Source: Henricia sp. BOLD:AAB3569 (lineage: Eukaryota > Echinodermata > Asteroidea > Spinulosida > Echinasteridae). Taken from it: a stretch of DNA of 64,000 nt. Location of the stretch: positions 639,302 to 703,301 of the forward strand of contig JBBELK010000390.1 in the NCBI GenBank assembly GCA_037783545.1. The letters run 5' to 3'. Below the pieces are notes generated by a model. The model worked only from the letters and a program-made list of their open reading frames with translations, was not told where the DNA came from and did not search any database. Each line of letters starts with the position of its first letter. Within the stretch, counting starts at the first letter, position 1. The position numbers were made by a program, and so were the translations under genes. Shown here one piece after another: positions 8,043 to 20,800 of this stretch.

Positions 8043-11000
8043 GTGCGCAATATAGAGTCTTTGGAGCATGCAAAATTTGAAGTTCGTCGGAACATTTTTC
8101 GACCTCCAAATTTGCCGACGTTTGGACCACACTTTGACCAAAATCCCGTCCCAAACTGGGCCGTGTCAACGACAGTCCGAAGGACTGAGCATGCGCACGA
8201 GTCAGGAGTACACCAAAGTGGTGTGTACAGACAGCCACAGGTTGCGGGAGCAACCAGGAAGCGCCAACCCCTTTTTTTTCTAAACTCTGAAATTTCTCTG
8301 CCATTTCCCGGCGAAAGTCTGTCAATTTTTTAGGACAAGTGCGCAATATAGAGTCTTTGGAGCATGCAAAATTTGAAGTTCGTCGGAACATTTTTCGACC
8401 TCCGAATTTGCCGATGTTTGGACCACACTTTGACCAAAATCCCGTCCCAAACTGGGCCGTGTCAACGAAAGTCCGAAGGACTGAGCATGCTCACGAGTCA
8501 GGAGTACACCAAAGAGGTGTGTACAGACAGCCACAGGTTGCGGGAGCAACCAGGAAGCGCCAACCCCTTTTTTTTCTAAACTCTGAAATTTCTCTGCCAT
8601 TTCCCGGCGAAAGTCTGTCAATTTTTTAGGACAAGTGCGCAATATAGAGTCTTTGGAGCATGCAAAATTTGAAGTTCGTCGGAACATTTTTCGACCTCCA
8701 AATTTGCCGACGTTTGGACCACACTTTGACCAAAATCCCGTCCCAAACTGGGCCGTGTCAACGACAGTCCGAAGGACTGAGCATGCGCACGAGTCAGGAG
8801 TACACCAAAGAGGTGTGTACAGACAGCCACAGGTTGCGGGAGCAACCAGGAAGCGCCAACCCCTTTTTTCTAAACTCTGAAATTTCTCTTCCATTTCCCG
8901 GCGAAAGTCTGTCAATTTTGTAGGACAAGTGCGCAATATAGAGTCTTTGGAGCATGCAAAATTTGAAGTTCGTCGGAACATTTTTCGACCTCCAAATTTG
9001 CCGACGTTTGGACCACACTTTGACCAAAATCCCGTCCCAAACTGGGCCGTGTCAACGACAGTCCGAAGGACTGAGCATGCGCACGAGTCAGGAGTACACC
9101 AAAGAGGTGTGTACAGACAGCCACAGGTTGCGGGAGCATCCAGGAAGCGCCAACCCCTTTTTTTTCTAAACTCTGAAATTTCTCTGCCATTTCCCGGCGA
9201 AAGTCTGTCAATTTTTTAGGACAAGTGCGCAATATAGAGTCTTTGGAGCATGCAAAATTTGAAGTTCGTCGGAACATTTTTCGACCTCCAAATTTGCCGA
9301 CGTTTGGACCACACTTTGACCAAAATCCCGTCCCAAACTGGGCCGTGTCAACGACAGTCCGAAGGACTGAGCATGCGCACGAGTCAGGAGTACACCAAAG
9401 TGGTGTGTACAGACAGCCACAGGTTGCGGGAGCAACCAGGAAGCGCCAACCCCTTTTTTTTCTAAACTCTGAAATTTCTCTGCCATTTCCCGGCGAAAGT
9501 CTGTCAATTTTTTAGGACAAGTGCGCAATATAGAGTCTTTGGAGCATGCAAAATTTGAAGTTCGTCGGAACATTTTTCGACCTCCGAATTTGCCGATGTT
9601 TGGACCACACTTTGACCAAAATCCCGTCCCAAACTGGGCCGTGTCAACGAAAGTCCGAAGGACTGAGCATGCTCACGAGTCAGGAGTACACCAAAGAGGT
9701 ATGTACAGACAGCCACAGGTTGCGGGAGCAACCAGGAAGCGCCATTCCCTTTTTTTTCTAAACTCTGAAATTTCTCTGCCATTTCCCGGCGAAAGTCTGT
9801 CAATTTTTTAGGACAAGTGCGCAATATAGAGTCTTTGGAGCATGCAAAATTTGAAGTTCGTCGGAACATTTTTCGACCTCCAAATTTGCCGACGTTTGGA
9901 CCACACTTTGACCAAAATCCCGTCCCAAACTGGGCCGTGTCAACGACAGTCCGAAGGACTGAGCATGCGCACGAGTCAGGAGTACACCAAAGAGGTGTGT
10001 ACAGACAGCCACAGGTTGCGGGAGCAGCCAGGAAGCGCCAACCCCTTTTTTCTAAACTCTGAAATTTCTCTTCCATTTCCCGGCGAAAGTCTGTCAATTT
10101 TGTAGGACAAGTGCGCAATATAGAGTCTTTGGAGCATGCAAAATTTGAAGTTCGTCGGAACATTTTTCGACCTCCAAATTTGCCGACGTTTGGACCACAC
10201 TTTGACCAAAATCCCGTCCCAAACTGGGCCGTGTCAACGACAGTCCGAAGGACTGAGCATGCGCACGAGTCAGGAGTACACCAAAGAGGTGTGTACAGAC
10301 AGCCACAGGTTGCGGGAGCATCCAGGAAGCGCCAACCCCTTTTTTTTCTAAACTCTGAAATTTCTCTGCCATTTCCCGGCGAAAGTCTGTCAATTTTTTA
10401 GGACAAGTGCGCAATATAGAGTCTTTGGAGCATGCAAAATTTGAAGTTCGTCGGAACATTTTTCGACCTCCAAATTTGCCGACGTTTGGACCACACTTTG
10501 ACCAAAATCCCGTCCCAAACTGGGCCGTGTCAACGACAGTCCGAAGGACTGAGCATGCGCACGAGTCAGGAGTACACCAAAGTGGTGTGTACAGACAGCC
10601 ACAGGTTGCGGGAGCAACCAGGAAGCGCCAACCCCTTTTTTTTCTAAACTCTGAAATTTCTCTGCCATTTCCCGACGAAAGTCTGTCATTTTTTTAGGAC
10701 AAGTGCGCAATATAGAGTCTTTGGAGCATGCAAAATTTGAAGTTCGTCGGAACATTTTTCGACCTCCAAATTTGCCGACGTTTGGACCACACTTTGACCA
10801 AAATCCCGTCCCAAACTGGGCCGTGTCAACGACAGTCCGAAGGACTGAGCATGCGCACGAGTCAGGAGTACACCAAAGAGGTGTGTACAGACAGCCACAG
10901 GTTGAGGGAGCAACCAGGAAGCGCCAACCCCTTTTTTTCTAAACTCTGAAATTTCTCTGCCAGTTCCCGGCGAAAGTCTGTAAATTTTTTAGGACAAGTG

Positions 11001-13664
11001 CGCAATATAAAGTCTTTGGAGCATGCAAAATTTGAAGTTCGTCGGAACATTTTTCGACCTCCAAATTTGCCGACGTTTGGACCACACTTTGACCAAAATC
11101 CCGTCCCAAACTGGGCCGTGTCAACGACAGTCCGAAGGACTGAGCATGCGCAGGAGTCAGGAGTACACCAAAGAGGTGTGTACAGACAGCCACAGGTTGC
11201 GGGAGCAACCAGGAAGCGCCAACCCCTTTTTTTTTCTAAACTCTGAAATTTCTCTGCCATTTCCCGGCGAAAGTCTGTCAATTTTTTAGGACAAGTGCGC
11301 AATATAGAGTCTTTGGAGCATGCAAAATTTGAAGTTCGTCGGAACATTTTTCGACCTCCAAATTTGCCGACGTTTGGACCACACTTTGACCAAAATCCCG
11401 TCCCAAACTGGGCCGTGTCAACGACAGTCCGAAGGACTGAGCATGCGCACGAGTCAGGAGTACACCAAAGAGGTGTGTACAGACAGCCACAGGTTGCGGG
11501 AGCAACCAGGAAGCGCCAACCCCTTTTTTTCTAAACTCTGAAATTTCTCTTCCATTTCCCGGCGAAAGTCTGTCAATTTTTTTAGGACAAGTGCGCAATA
11601 TAGAGTCTTTGGAGCATGCAAAATTTGAAGTTCGTCGGAACATTTTTCGACCTCCAAATTTGCCGACGTTTGGACCACACTTTGACCAAAATTCCGTCCC
11701 AAACTGGGCCGTGTCAAAGACAGTCCGAAGGACTGAGCATGCGCACGAGTCAGGAGTACACCAAAGATGTGTGTACAGACAGCCACAGGTTGCGGGAGCA
11801 ACCAGGAAGCGCCAACCCCTTTTTTTTCTAAACTCTGAAATTTCTCTGCCATTTCCCGGCGAAAGTCTGTCAATTTTTTAGGACAAGTGCGCAATATAGA
11901 GTCTTTGGAGCATGCAAAATTTGAAGTTCGTCGGAACATTTTTCGACCTCCAAATTTGCCGACGTTTGGACCACACTTTGACCATAATCCCGTCCCAAAC
12001 TGGGCCGTGTCAACGACAGTCCGAAGGACTGAGCATGCGCACGAGTCAGGAGTACACCAAAGAGGTGTGTACAGACAGCCACAGGTTGCGGGAGCAACCA
12101 GAAAGCGCCAACCCCTTTTTTTTTCTAAACTCTGAAATTTCTCTGCCATTTCCCGGCGAAAGTCTGTCAATTTGTTAGGACAAGTGCGCAATATAGAGTC
12201 TTTGGAGCATGCAAAATTTGAAGTTCGTCGGAAAATTTTTCGACCTCCAAATTTGCCGACGTTTGGACCACACTTTGACCAAAATCCCGTCCCAAACTGG
12301 GCCGTGTCAACGACAGTCCGAAGGACTGAGCATGCGCACGAGTCAGGAGTACACCAAAGAGGTGTGTACATACAGCCACAGGTTGCGGGAGCAACCAGGA
12401 AGCGCCAACCCCTTTTTTTTTCTAAACTCTGAAATTTATCTGCCATTTCCCGGCGAAAGTCTGTCAATTTTTTAGGACAAGTGCGCAATATAGAGTCTTT
12501 GGAGCATGCAAAATTTGAAGTTCGTCGGAACATTTTTCGACCTCCAAATTTGCCGACGTTTGGACCACACTTTGACCAAAATCCCGTCCCAAACTGGGCC
12601 GTGTCAACGACAGTCCGAAGGACTGAGCATGCGCACGAGTCAGGAGTACACCAAAGAGGTGTGTACAGACAGCCACAGGTTGCGGGAGCAACCAGGAAGC
12701 GCCAACCCCTTTTTTTTCTAAACTCTGAAATTTCTCTGCCATTTTCCGGCGAAAGTCTGTCAATTTTTTAGGACAAGTGCGCAATATAGAGTCTTTGGAG
12801 CATGCAAAATTTGAAGTTCGTCGGAACATTTTTCGACCTCCAAATTTGCCGACGTTTGGACCACACTTTGACCAAAATCCCGTCCCAAACTGGGCCGTGT
12901 CAACGACAGTCCGAAGGACTGAGCATGCGCACGAGTCAGGAGTACACCAAAGAGGTGTGTACAGACAGCCACAGGTTGCGGGAGCAACCAGGAAGCGCCA
13001 ACCCCCTTTTTTTCTAAACTCTGAAATTTCTCTTCCATTTCCCGGCGAAAGTCTGTCAATTTTTTAGGACAAGTGCGCAATATAGAGTCTTTGGAGCATG
13101 CAAAATTTGAAGTTCGTCGGAACATTTTTCGACCTCCAAATTTGCCGACGTTTGGACCACACTTTGACCAAAATCCCGTCCCAAACTGGGCCGTGTCAAC
13201 GACAGTCCGAAGGACTGAGCATGCGCACGAGTCAGGAGTACACCAAAGAGGTGTGTACAGACAGCCACAGGTTGCGGGAGCATCCAGGAAGCGCCAACCC
13301 CTTTTTTTTCTAAACTCTGAAATTTCTCTGCCATTTCCCGGCGAAAGTCTGTCAATTTTTTAGGACAAGTGCGCAATATAGAGTCTTTGGAGCATGCAAA
13401 ATTTGAAGTTCGTCGGAACATTTTTCGACCTCCAAATTTGCCGACGTTTGGACCACACTTTGACCAAAATCCCGTCCCAAACTGGGCCGTGTCAACGACA
13501 GTCCGAAGGACTGAGCATGCGCACGAGTCAGGAGTACACCAAAGAGGTGTGTACAGACAGCCACAGGTTGCGGGAGCAACCAGGAAGCGCCAACCCCTTT
13601 TTTTTCTAAACTCTGAAATTTCTCTGCCATTTCCCGGCGAAAGTCTGTCAATTTTTTAGGACAA
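8043..13664. repeat. HOR copy 2: 19 monomers
   Basis: Monomers start at 8043, 8339, 8635, 8929, 9225, 9521, 9817, 10111, 10407, 10703, 10998, 11295, 11591, 11887, 12184, 12481, 12777, 13073 and 13369. They match copy 1 in order but contain the 8-monomer unit once instead of twice. The private changes I noticed are two adjacent bases in the 9521 copy (GCCATTCCC), GCAGCC in 9817, TCAAAGAC in 11591 and TTTTCCGG in 12481, so divergence is very low and the duplication is recent or a product of assembly. Confidence 0.85.
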
Positions 13665-16031
13665 GTGCGCAATATAGAGTCTTTGGAGCATGCAAAATTT
13701 GAAGTTCGTCGGAACATTTTTCGACCTCCAAATTTGCCGACGTTTGGACCACACTTTGACCAAAATCCCGTCCCAAACTGGGCCGTGTCAACGACAGTCC
13801 GAAGGACTGAGCATGCGCACGAGTCAGGAGTACACCAAAGAGGTGTGTACAGACAGCCACAGGTTGCGGGAGCAACCAGGAAGCGCCAACCCCTTTTTTT
13901 TCTAAACTCTGAAATATCTCTGCCATTTCACGGCGAAAGTCTGTCAATTGTTTAGGACAAGTGCGCAATATAGAGTCTTTGGAGGATGCAAAATTTGAAG
14001 TTCGTCGGAACATTTTTCGACCTCCAAATTTGCCGACGTTTGGACCACACTTTGACCAAAATCCAGTCCCAAACTGGGCCGTGTCAACGACAGTCCGAAG
14101 GACTGAGCATGCGCACGAGTCAGGAGTACACCAAAGAGGTGTGTACAGACAGCCACAGGTTGCGGGAGCAACCAGGAAGCGCCAACCCCCTTTTTTTCTA
14201 AACTCTGAAATTTCTCTTCCATTTCCCGGCGAAAGTCTGTCAATTTTTTAGGACAAGTGCGCAATATAGAGTCTTTGGAGCATGCAAAATTTGAAGTTCG
14301 TCGGAACATTTTTCGACCTCCAAATTTGCCGACGTTTGGACCACACTTTGACCAAAATCCCGTCCCAAACTGGGCCGTGTCAACGACAGTCCGAAGGACT
14401 GAGCATGCGCACGAGTCAGGAGTACACCAAAGAGGTGTGTACAGACAGCCACAGGTTGCGGGAGCAACCAGGAAGCGCCAACCCCTTTTTTTTCTAAACT
14501 CTGAAATTTCTCTGCCATTTCCCGACGAAAGTCTGTCAATTTTTTAGGACTAGTGCGCAATATAGAGTCTTTGGAGCATGCAAAATTTGAAGTTCGTCGG
14601 AACATTTTTCGACCTCCAAATTTGCCGACGTTTGGACCACACTTTGACCAAAATCCCGTCCCAAACTGGGCCGTGTCAACGACAGTCCGAAGGACTGAGC
14701 ATGCGCACGAGTCAGGAGTACACCAAAGATGTGTGTACAGACAGCCACAGGTTGCGGGAGCAACCAGGAAGCGCCAACCCCTTTTTTTCTAAACTCTGAA
14801 ATTTATCTGCCATTTCCCGGCGAAAGTCTGTCAATTTTTTAGGACAAGTGCGCAATATAGAGTCTTTGGAGCATGCAAAATTTGAAGTTCGTTGGAACAT
14901 TTTTCGACCTCCAAATTTGCCGACGTTTGGACCACACTTTGACCAAAATCCCGTCCCAAACTGGGCCGTGTCAACGACAGTCCGAAGGACTGAGCATGCG
15001 CACGAGTCAGGAGTACACCAAAGAGGTGTGTACAGACAGCCACAGGTTGCGGGAGCAACCAGAAAGCGCCAACCCCTTTTTTTTCTAAACTCTGAAATTT
15101 CTCTGCCATTTCCCGGCGAAAGTCTGTCAATTTTTTAGGACAAGTGCGCAATATAGAGTCTTTGGAGCATGCAAAATTGGAAGTTCGTCGGAACATTTTT
15201 CGACCTCCAACTTTGCCGACGTTTGGACCACACTTTGACCAAAATCCCGTCCCAAACTGGGCCGTGTCAACGACAGTCCGAAGGACTGAGCATGCGCACG
15301 AGTCAGGAGTACACCAAAGAGGTGTGTACAGACAGCCACAGGTTGCGGGAGCATCCAGGAAGCGCCAACCCCTTTTTTTTCTAAACTCTGAAATTTCTCT
15401 GCCATTTCCCGGCGAAAGTCTGTCAATTTTTTAAGACAAGTGCGCAATATAGAGTCTTTGGAGCATGCAAAATTGGAAGTTCGTCGGAACATTTTTCGAC
15501 CTCCAAATTTGCCGACGTTTGGACCACACTTTGACCAAAATCCCGTCCCAAACTGGGCCGTGTCAACGACAGTCCGAAGGACTGAGCATGCGCACGAGTC
15601 AGGAGTACACCAAAGAGGTGTGTACAGACAGCCACAGGTTTCGGGAGCATCCAGGAAGCGCCAACCCCTTTTTTTCTAAACTCTGAAATTTCTCTGCCAT
15701 TTCCCTGCGAAAGTCTGTCAATTTTTTTAGGACAAGTGCGCAATATAGAGTCTTTGGAGCATGCAAAATTTGAAGTTCGTCGGAACATTTTTCGACCTCC
15801 AAATTTGCCGACGTTTGGACCACACTTTGACCAAAATACCGTCCCAAACTGGGCCGTGTCAACGACAGTCCGAAGGACTGAGCATGCGCACGAGTCAGGA
15901 GTACACCAAAGAGGTGTGTACAGACAGCCACAGGTTGCGGGAGCAACCAGGAAGCGCCAACCCCTTTTTTTTCTAAACTCTGAAATTTCTCTGCCATTTC
16001 CCGGCGAAAGTCTGTCAATTTTTTAGGACAA
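13665..16031. repeat. 8-monomer unit, full copy
   Basis: Monomers start at 13665, 13961, 14257, 14553, 14848, 15144, 15440 and 15736. Markers are AAATATCTC with TTTCACGG and CAATTGTTT; GGAGGATGC with ATCCAGTCC; TTTCCCGACG and GGACTAGTG; GATGTG with a T7 tract and TTTATCTG; TTCGTTGG with CCAGAAAGC; AAATTGGAAG with CCAACTTTG; AAATTGGAAG with GGTTTCGGG; and AAAATACCG. Confidence 0.8.
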
Positions 16032-17806
16032 GTGCGCAATATAGAGTCTTTGGAGCATGCAAAATTTGAAGTTCGTCGGAACATTTTTCGACCTCCAAAT
16101 TTGCCGACGTTTGGACCACACTTTGACCAAAATCCCGTCCCAAACTGGGCCGTGTCAACGACAGTCCGAAGGACTGAGCATGCGCACGAGTCAGGAGTAC
16201 ACCAAAGAGGTGTGTACAGACAGCCACAGGTTGCGGGAGCAACCAGGAAGCGCCAACCCCTTTTTTTTCTAAACTCTGAAATATCTCTGCCATTTCACGG
16301 CGAAAGTCTGTCAATTGTTTAGGACAAGTGCGCAATATAGAGTCTTTGGAGGATGCAAAATTTGAAGTTCGTCGGAACATTTTTCGACCTCCAAATTTGC
16401 CGACGTTTGGACCACACTTTGACCAAAATCCAGTCCCAAACTGGGCCGTGTCAACGACAGTCCGAAGGACTGAGCATGCGCACGAGTCAGGAGTACACCA
16501 AAGAGGTGTGTACAGACAGCCACAGGTTGCGGGAGCAACCAGGAAGCGCCAACCCCCTTTTTTTCTAAACTCTGAAATTTCTCTTCCATTTCCCGGCGAA
16601 AGTCTGTCAATTTTTTAGGACAAGTGCGCAATATAGAGTCTTTGGAGCATGCAAAATTTGAAGTTCGTCGGAACATTTTTCGACCTCCAAATTTGCCGAC
16701 GTTTGGACCACACTTTGACCAAAATCCCGTCCCAAACTGGGCCGTGTCAACGACAGTCCGAAGGACTGAGCATGCGCACGAGTCAGGAGTACACCAAAGA
16801 GGTGTGTACAGACAGCCACAGGTTGCGGGAGCAACCAGGAAGCGCCAACCCCTTTTTTTTCTAAACTCTGAAATTTATCTGCCATTTCCCGGCGAAAGTC
16901 TGTCAATTTTTTAGGACAAGTGCGCAATATAGAGTCTTTGGAGCATGCAAAATTTGAAGTTCGTTGGAACATTTTTCGACCTCCAAATTTGCCGACGTTT
17001 GGACCACACTTTGACCAAAATCCCGTCCCAAACTGGGCCGTGTCAACGACAGTCCGAAGGACTGAGCATGCGCACGAGTCAGGAGTACACCAAAGAGGTG
17101 TGTACAGACAGCCACAGGTTGCGGGAGCAACCAGAAAGCGCCAACCCCTTTTTTTTCTAAACTCTGAAATTTCTCTGCCATTTCCCGGCGAAAGTCTGTC
17201 AATTTTTTAGGACAAGTGCGCAATATAGAGTCTTTGGAGCATGCAAAATTGGAAGTTCGTCGGAACATTTTTCGACCTCCAACTTTGCCGACGTTTGGAC
17301 CACACTTTGACCAAAATCCCGTCCCAAACTGGGCCGTGTCAACGACAGTCCGAAGGACTGAGCATGCGCACGAGTCAGGAGTACACCAAAGAGGTGTGTA
17401 CAGACAGCCACAGGTTGCGGGAGCATCCAGGAAGCGCCAACCCCTTTTTTTTCTAAACTCTGAAATTTCTCTGCCATTTCCCGGCGAAAGTCTGTCAATT
17501 TTTTAAGACAAGTGCGCAATATAGAGTCTTTGGAGCATGCAAAATTGGAAGTTCGTCGGAACATTTTTCGACCTCCAAATTTGCCGACGTTTGGACCACA
17601 CTTTGACCAAAATCCCGTCCCAAACTGGGCCGTGTCAACGACAGTCCGAAGGACTGAGCATGCGCACGAGTCAGGAGTACACCAAAGAGGTGTGTACAGA
17701 CAGCCACAGGTTTCGGGAGCATCCAGGAAGCGCCAACCCCTTTTTTTCTAAACTCTGAAATTTCTCTGCCATTTCCCTGCGAAAGTCTGTCAATTTTTTA
17801 GGACAA
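16032..17806. repeat. Derived copy of the 8-monomer unit, one monomer shorter
   Basis: Monomers at 16032 and 16328 match those at 13665 and 13961 at a distance of 2367 bp; those at 16920, 17216 and 17512 match 14848, 15144 and 15440 at 2072 bp. Between them the two monomers 14257 and 14553 are represented by one, at 16624. The unit ends before the monomer corresponding to 15736; the next copy (17807) has different markers. Confidence 0.8.
16624..16919. repeat. Probable chimeric monomer from a one-unit deletion
   Basis: The body matches the 14257 type (GAGGTG loop, T8 tract) but the end matches the 14553 type (AAATTTATCTGCC, CCCGGCG, GGACAAG). A crossover between the T tract and the TTTATCTG site, removing one monomer length, would produce it. 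The alternative is an insertion in the upstream copy. Confidence 0.5.
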
Positions 17807-20800
17807 GTGCGCAATATAGAGTCTTTGGAGCATGCAAAATTTGAAGTTCGTCGGAACATTTTTCGACCTCCAAATTTGCCGACGTTTGGACCACACTTTG
17901 ACCAAAATCCCGTGCCAAACTGGGCCGTGTCAACGACAGTCCGAAGGACTGAGCATGCGCACGAGTCAGGAGTACACCAAAGAGGTGTGTACAGACAGCC
18001 ACAGGTTGCGGGAGCAACCAGGAAGCGCCAACCCCTTTTTTTTCTAAACTCTGAAATTTATCTGCCATTTCCCGGCGAAAGTCTGTCAATTTTTTAGGAC
18101 AAGTGCGCAATATAGAGTCTTTGGAGCATGCAAAATTTGAAGTTCGTCGGAACATTTTTCGACCTCAAAATTTTCCGACGTTTGGACCACACTTTGACCA
18201 AAATCCCGTCCCAAACTGGGCCGTGTCAACGACAGTCCGAAGGACTGAGCATGCGCACGAGTCAGGAGTACACCAAAGAGGTGTGTACAGACAGCCACAG
18301 GTTGCGGGAGCATCCGGGAAGCGCCAACCCCTTTTTTTTCTAAACTCTGAAATTTCTCTGCCATTTCCAGGCGAAAGTCTGTCAATTTTTTAGGACAAGT
18401 GCGCAATATAGAGTCTTTGGAGCATGCAAAATTTGAAGTTCGTCGGAACATTTTTCGACCTCCAAATTTGCCGACGTTTGGACCACACTTTGACCAAAAT
18501 CCCGTCCCAAACTGGGCCGTGTCAACGACAGTCCGAAGGACTGAGCATGCGCACGAGTCAGGAGTACACCAAAGATGTGTGTACAGACAGCCACAGGTTG
18601 CGGGAGCAACCAGGAAGCGCCAACCCCTTTTTTTTCTAAACTCTGAAATTTCTCTGCCATTTCCCGGCGAAAGTCTGTCAATTTTTTAGGACAAGTGCGC
18701 AATATAGAGTCTTTGGAGCATGCAAAATTTGAAGTTCGTCGGAACATTTATCGACCTCCAAATTTGCCGACGTTTGGACCACACTTTGACCAAAATCCCG
18801 TCCCAAACTGGGCCGTGTCAACGACAGTCCGAAGGACTGAGCATGCGCACGAGTCAGGAGTACACCAAAGAGGTGTGTACAGACAGCCACAGGTTGCGGG
18901 AGCATCCAGGAAGCGCCAACCCCTTTTTTTTCTAAACTCTGAAATTTCTCTGCCATTTCCCGGCGAAAGTCTGTCAATTTTTTAGGACAAGTGCGCAATA
19001 TAGAGTCTTTGGAGCATGCAAAATTGGAAGTTCGTCGGAACATTTTTCGACCTCCAACTTTGCCGACGTTTGGACCACACTTTGACCAAAATCCCGTCCC
19101 AAACTGGGCCGTGTCAACGACAGTCCGAAGGACTGAGCATGCGCACGAGTCAGGAGTACACCAAAGAGGTGTGTACAGACAGCCACAGGTTGCGGGAGCA
19201 TCCAGGAAGCGCCAACCCCTTTTTTTTCTAAACTCTGAAATTTCTCTGCCATTTCCCGGCGAAAGTCTGTCAATTTTTTAAGACAAGTGCGCAATATAGA
19301 GTCTTTGGAGCATGCAAAATTGGAAGTTCGTCGGAACATTTTTCGACCTCCAAATTTGCCGACGTTTGGACCACACTTTGACCAAAATCCCGTCCCAAAC
19401 TGGGCCGTGTCAACGACAGTCCGAAGGACTGAGCATGCGCACGAGTCAGGAGTACACCAAAGAGGTGTGTACAGACAGCCACAGGTTGCGGGAGCATCCA
19501 GGAAGCGCCAACCCCTTTTTTTTTCTAAACTCTAAAATTTCTCTGCCATTTCCCGGCGAAAGTCTGTCAATTTTTTAGGACAAGTGCGCAATATAGAGTC
19601 TTTGGAGCATGCAAAATTTGAAGTTCGTCGGAACATTTTACGACCTCCAAATTTGCCGACGTTTGGACCACACTTTGACCAAAATCCCGTCCCAAACTGG
19701 GCCGTGTCAACGACAGTCCGAAGGACTGAGCATGCGCACGAGTCAGGAGTACACCAAAGAGGTGTGTACAGACAGCCACAGGTTGCGGGAGCATCCAGGA
19801 AGCGCCAACCCCTTTTTTTTCTAAACTCTGAAATTTCTCTGCCATTTCCCGGCGAAAGTCTGTCAATTTTTTAGGACAAGTGCGCAATATAGAGTCTTTG
19901 GAGCATGCAAAATTTGAAGTTCGTCGGAACATTTGTCGACCTCCAAATTTGCCGACGTTTGGACCACACTTTGACCAAAATCCCGTCCCAAACTGGGCCG
20001 TGTCAACGACAGTCCGAAGGACTGAGCATGCGCACGAGTCAGGAGTACACCAAAGAGGTGTGTACAGACAGCCACAGGTTGCGGGAGCAACCAGGAAGCG
20101 CCAACACCTTTTTTTTCTAAACTCTGAAATTTCTCTGCCATTTCCCGGCGAAAGTCTGTCAATTTTTTAGGACAAGTGCGCAATATAGAGTCTTTGGAGC
20201 ATGCAAAATTTGAAGTTCGTCGGAACATTTTTCGACCTCCAAATTTGCCGACGTTTGGACCACACTTTGACCAAAATCCCGTCCCAAACTGGGCCGTGTC
20301 AACGACAGTCCGAAGGACTGAGCATGCGCACGAGTCAGGAGTACACCAAAGAGGTGTGTACAGACAGCCACAGGTTGCGGGAGCATCCAGGAAGCGCCAA
20401 CCCCTTTTTTTTCTAAACTCTGAAATTTCTCTGCCATTTCCCGGCGAAAGTCTGTCAATTTTTTAGGACAAGTGCGCAATATAGAGTCTTTGGAGCATGC
20501 AAAATTTGAAGTTCGTCGGAACATTTTTCGACCTCCAAATTTGCCGACGTTTGGACCACACTTTGACCAAAATCCCGTCCCAAACTGGGCCGTGTCAACG
20601 ACAGTCCGAAGGACTGAGCATGCGCACGAGTCAGGAGTACACCAAAGAGGTGTGTACAGACAGCCACAGGTTGCGGGAGCAACCAGGAAGCGCCAACCCC
20701 TTTTTTTTCTAAACTCTGAAATTTCTCTGCCATTTCCCGGCGAAAGTCTGTCAATTTTTTTAGGACAAGTGCGCAATATAGAGTCTTTGGAGCATGCAAA

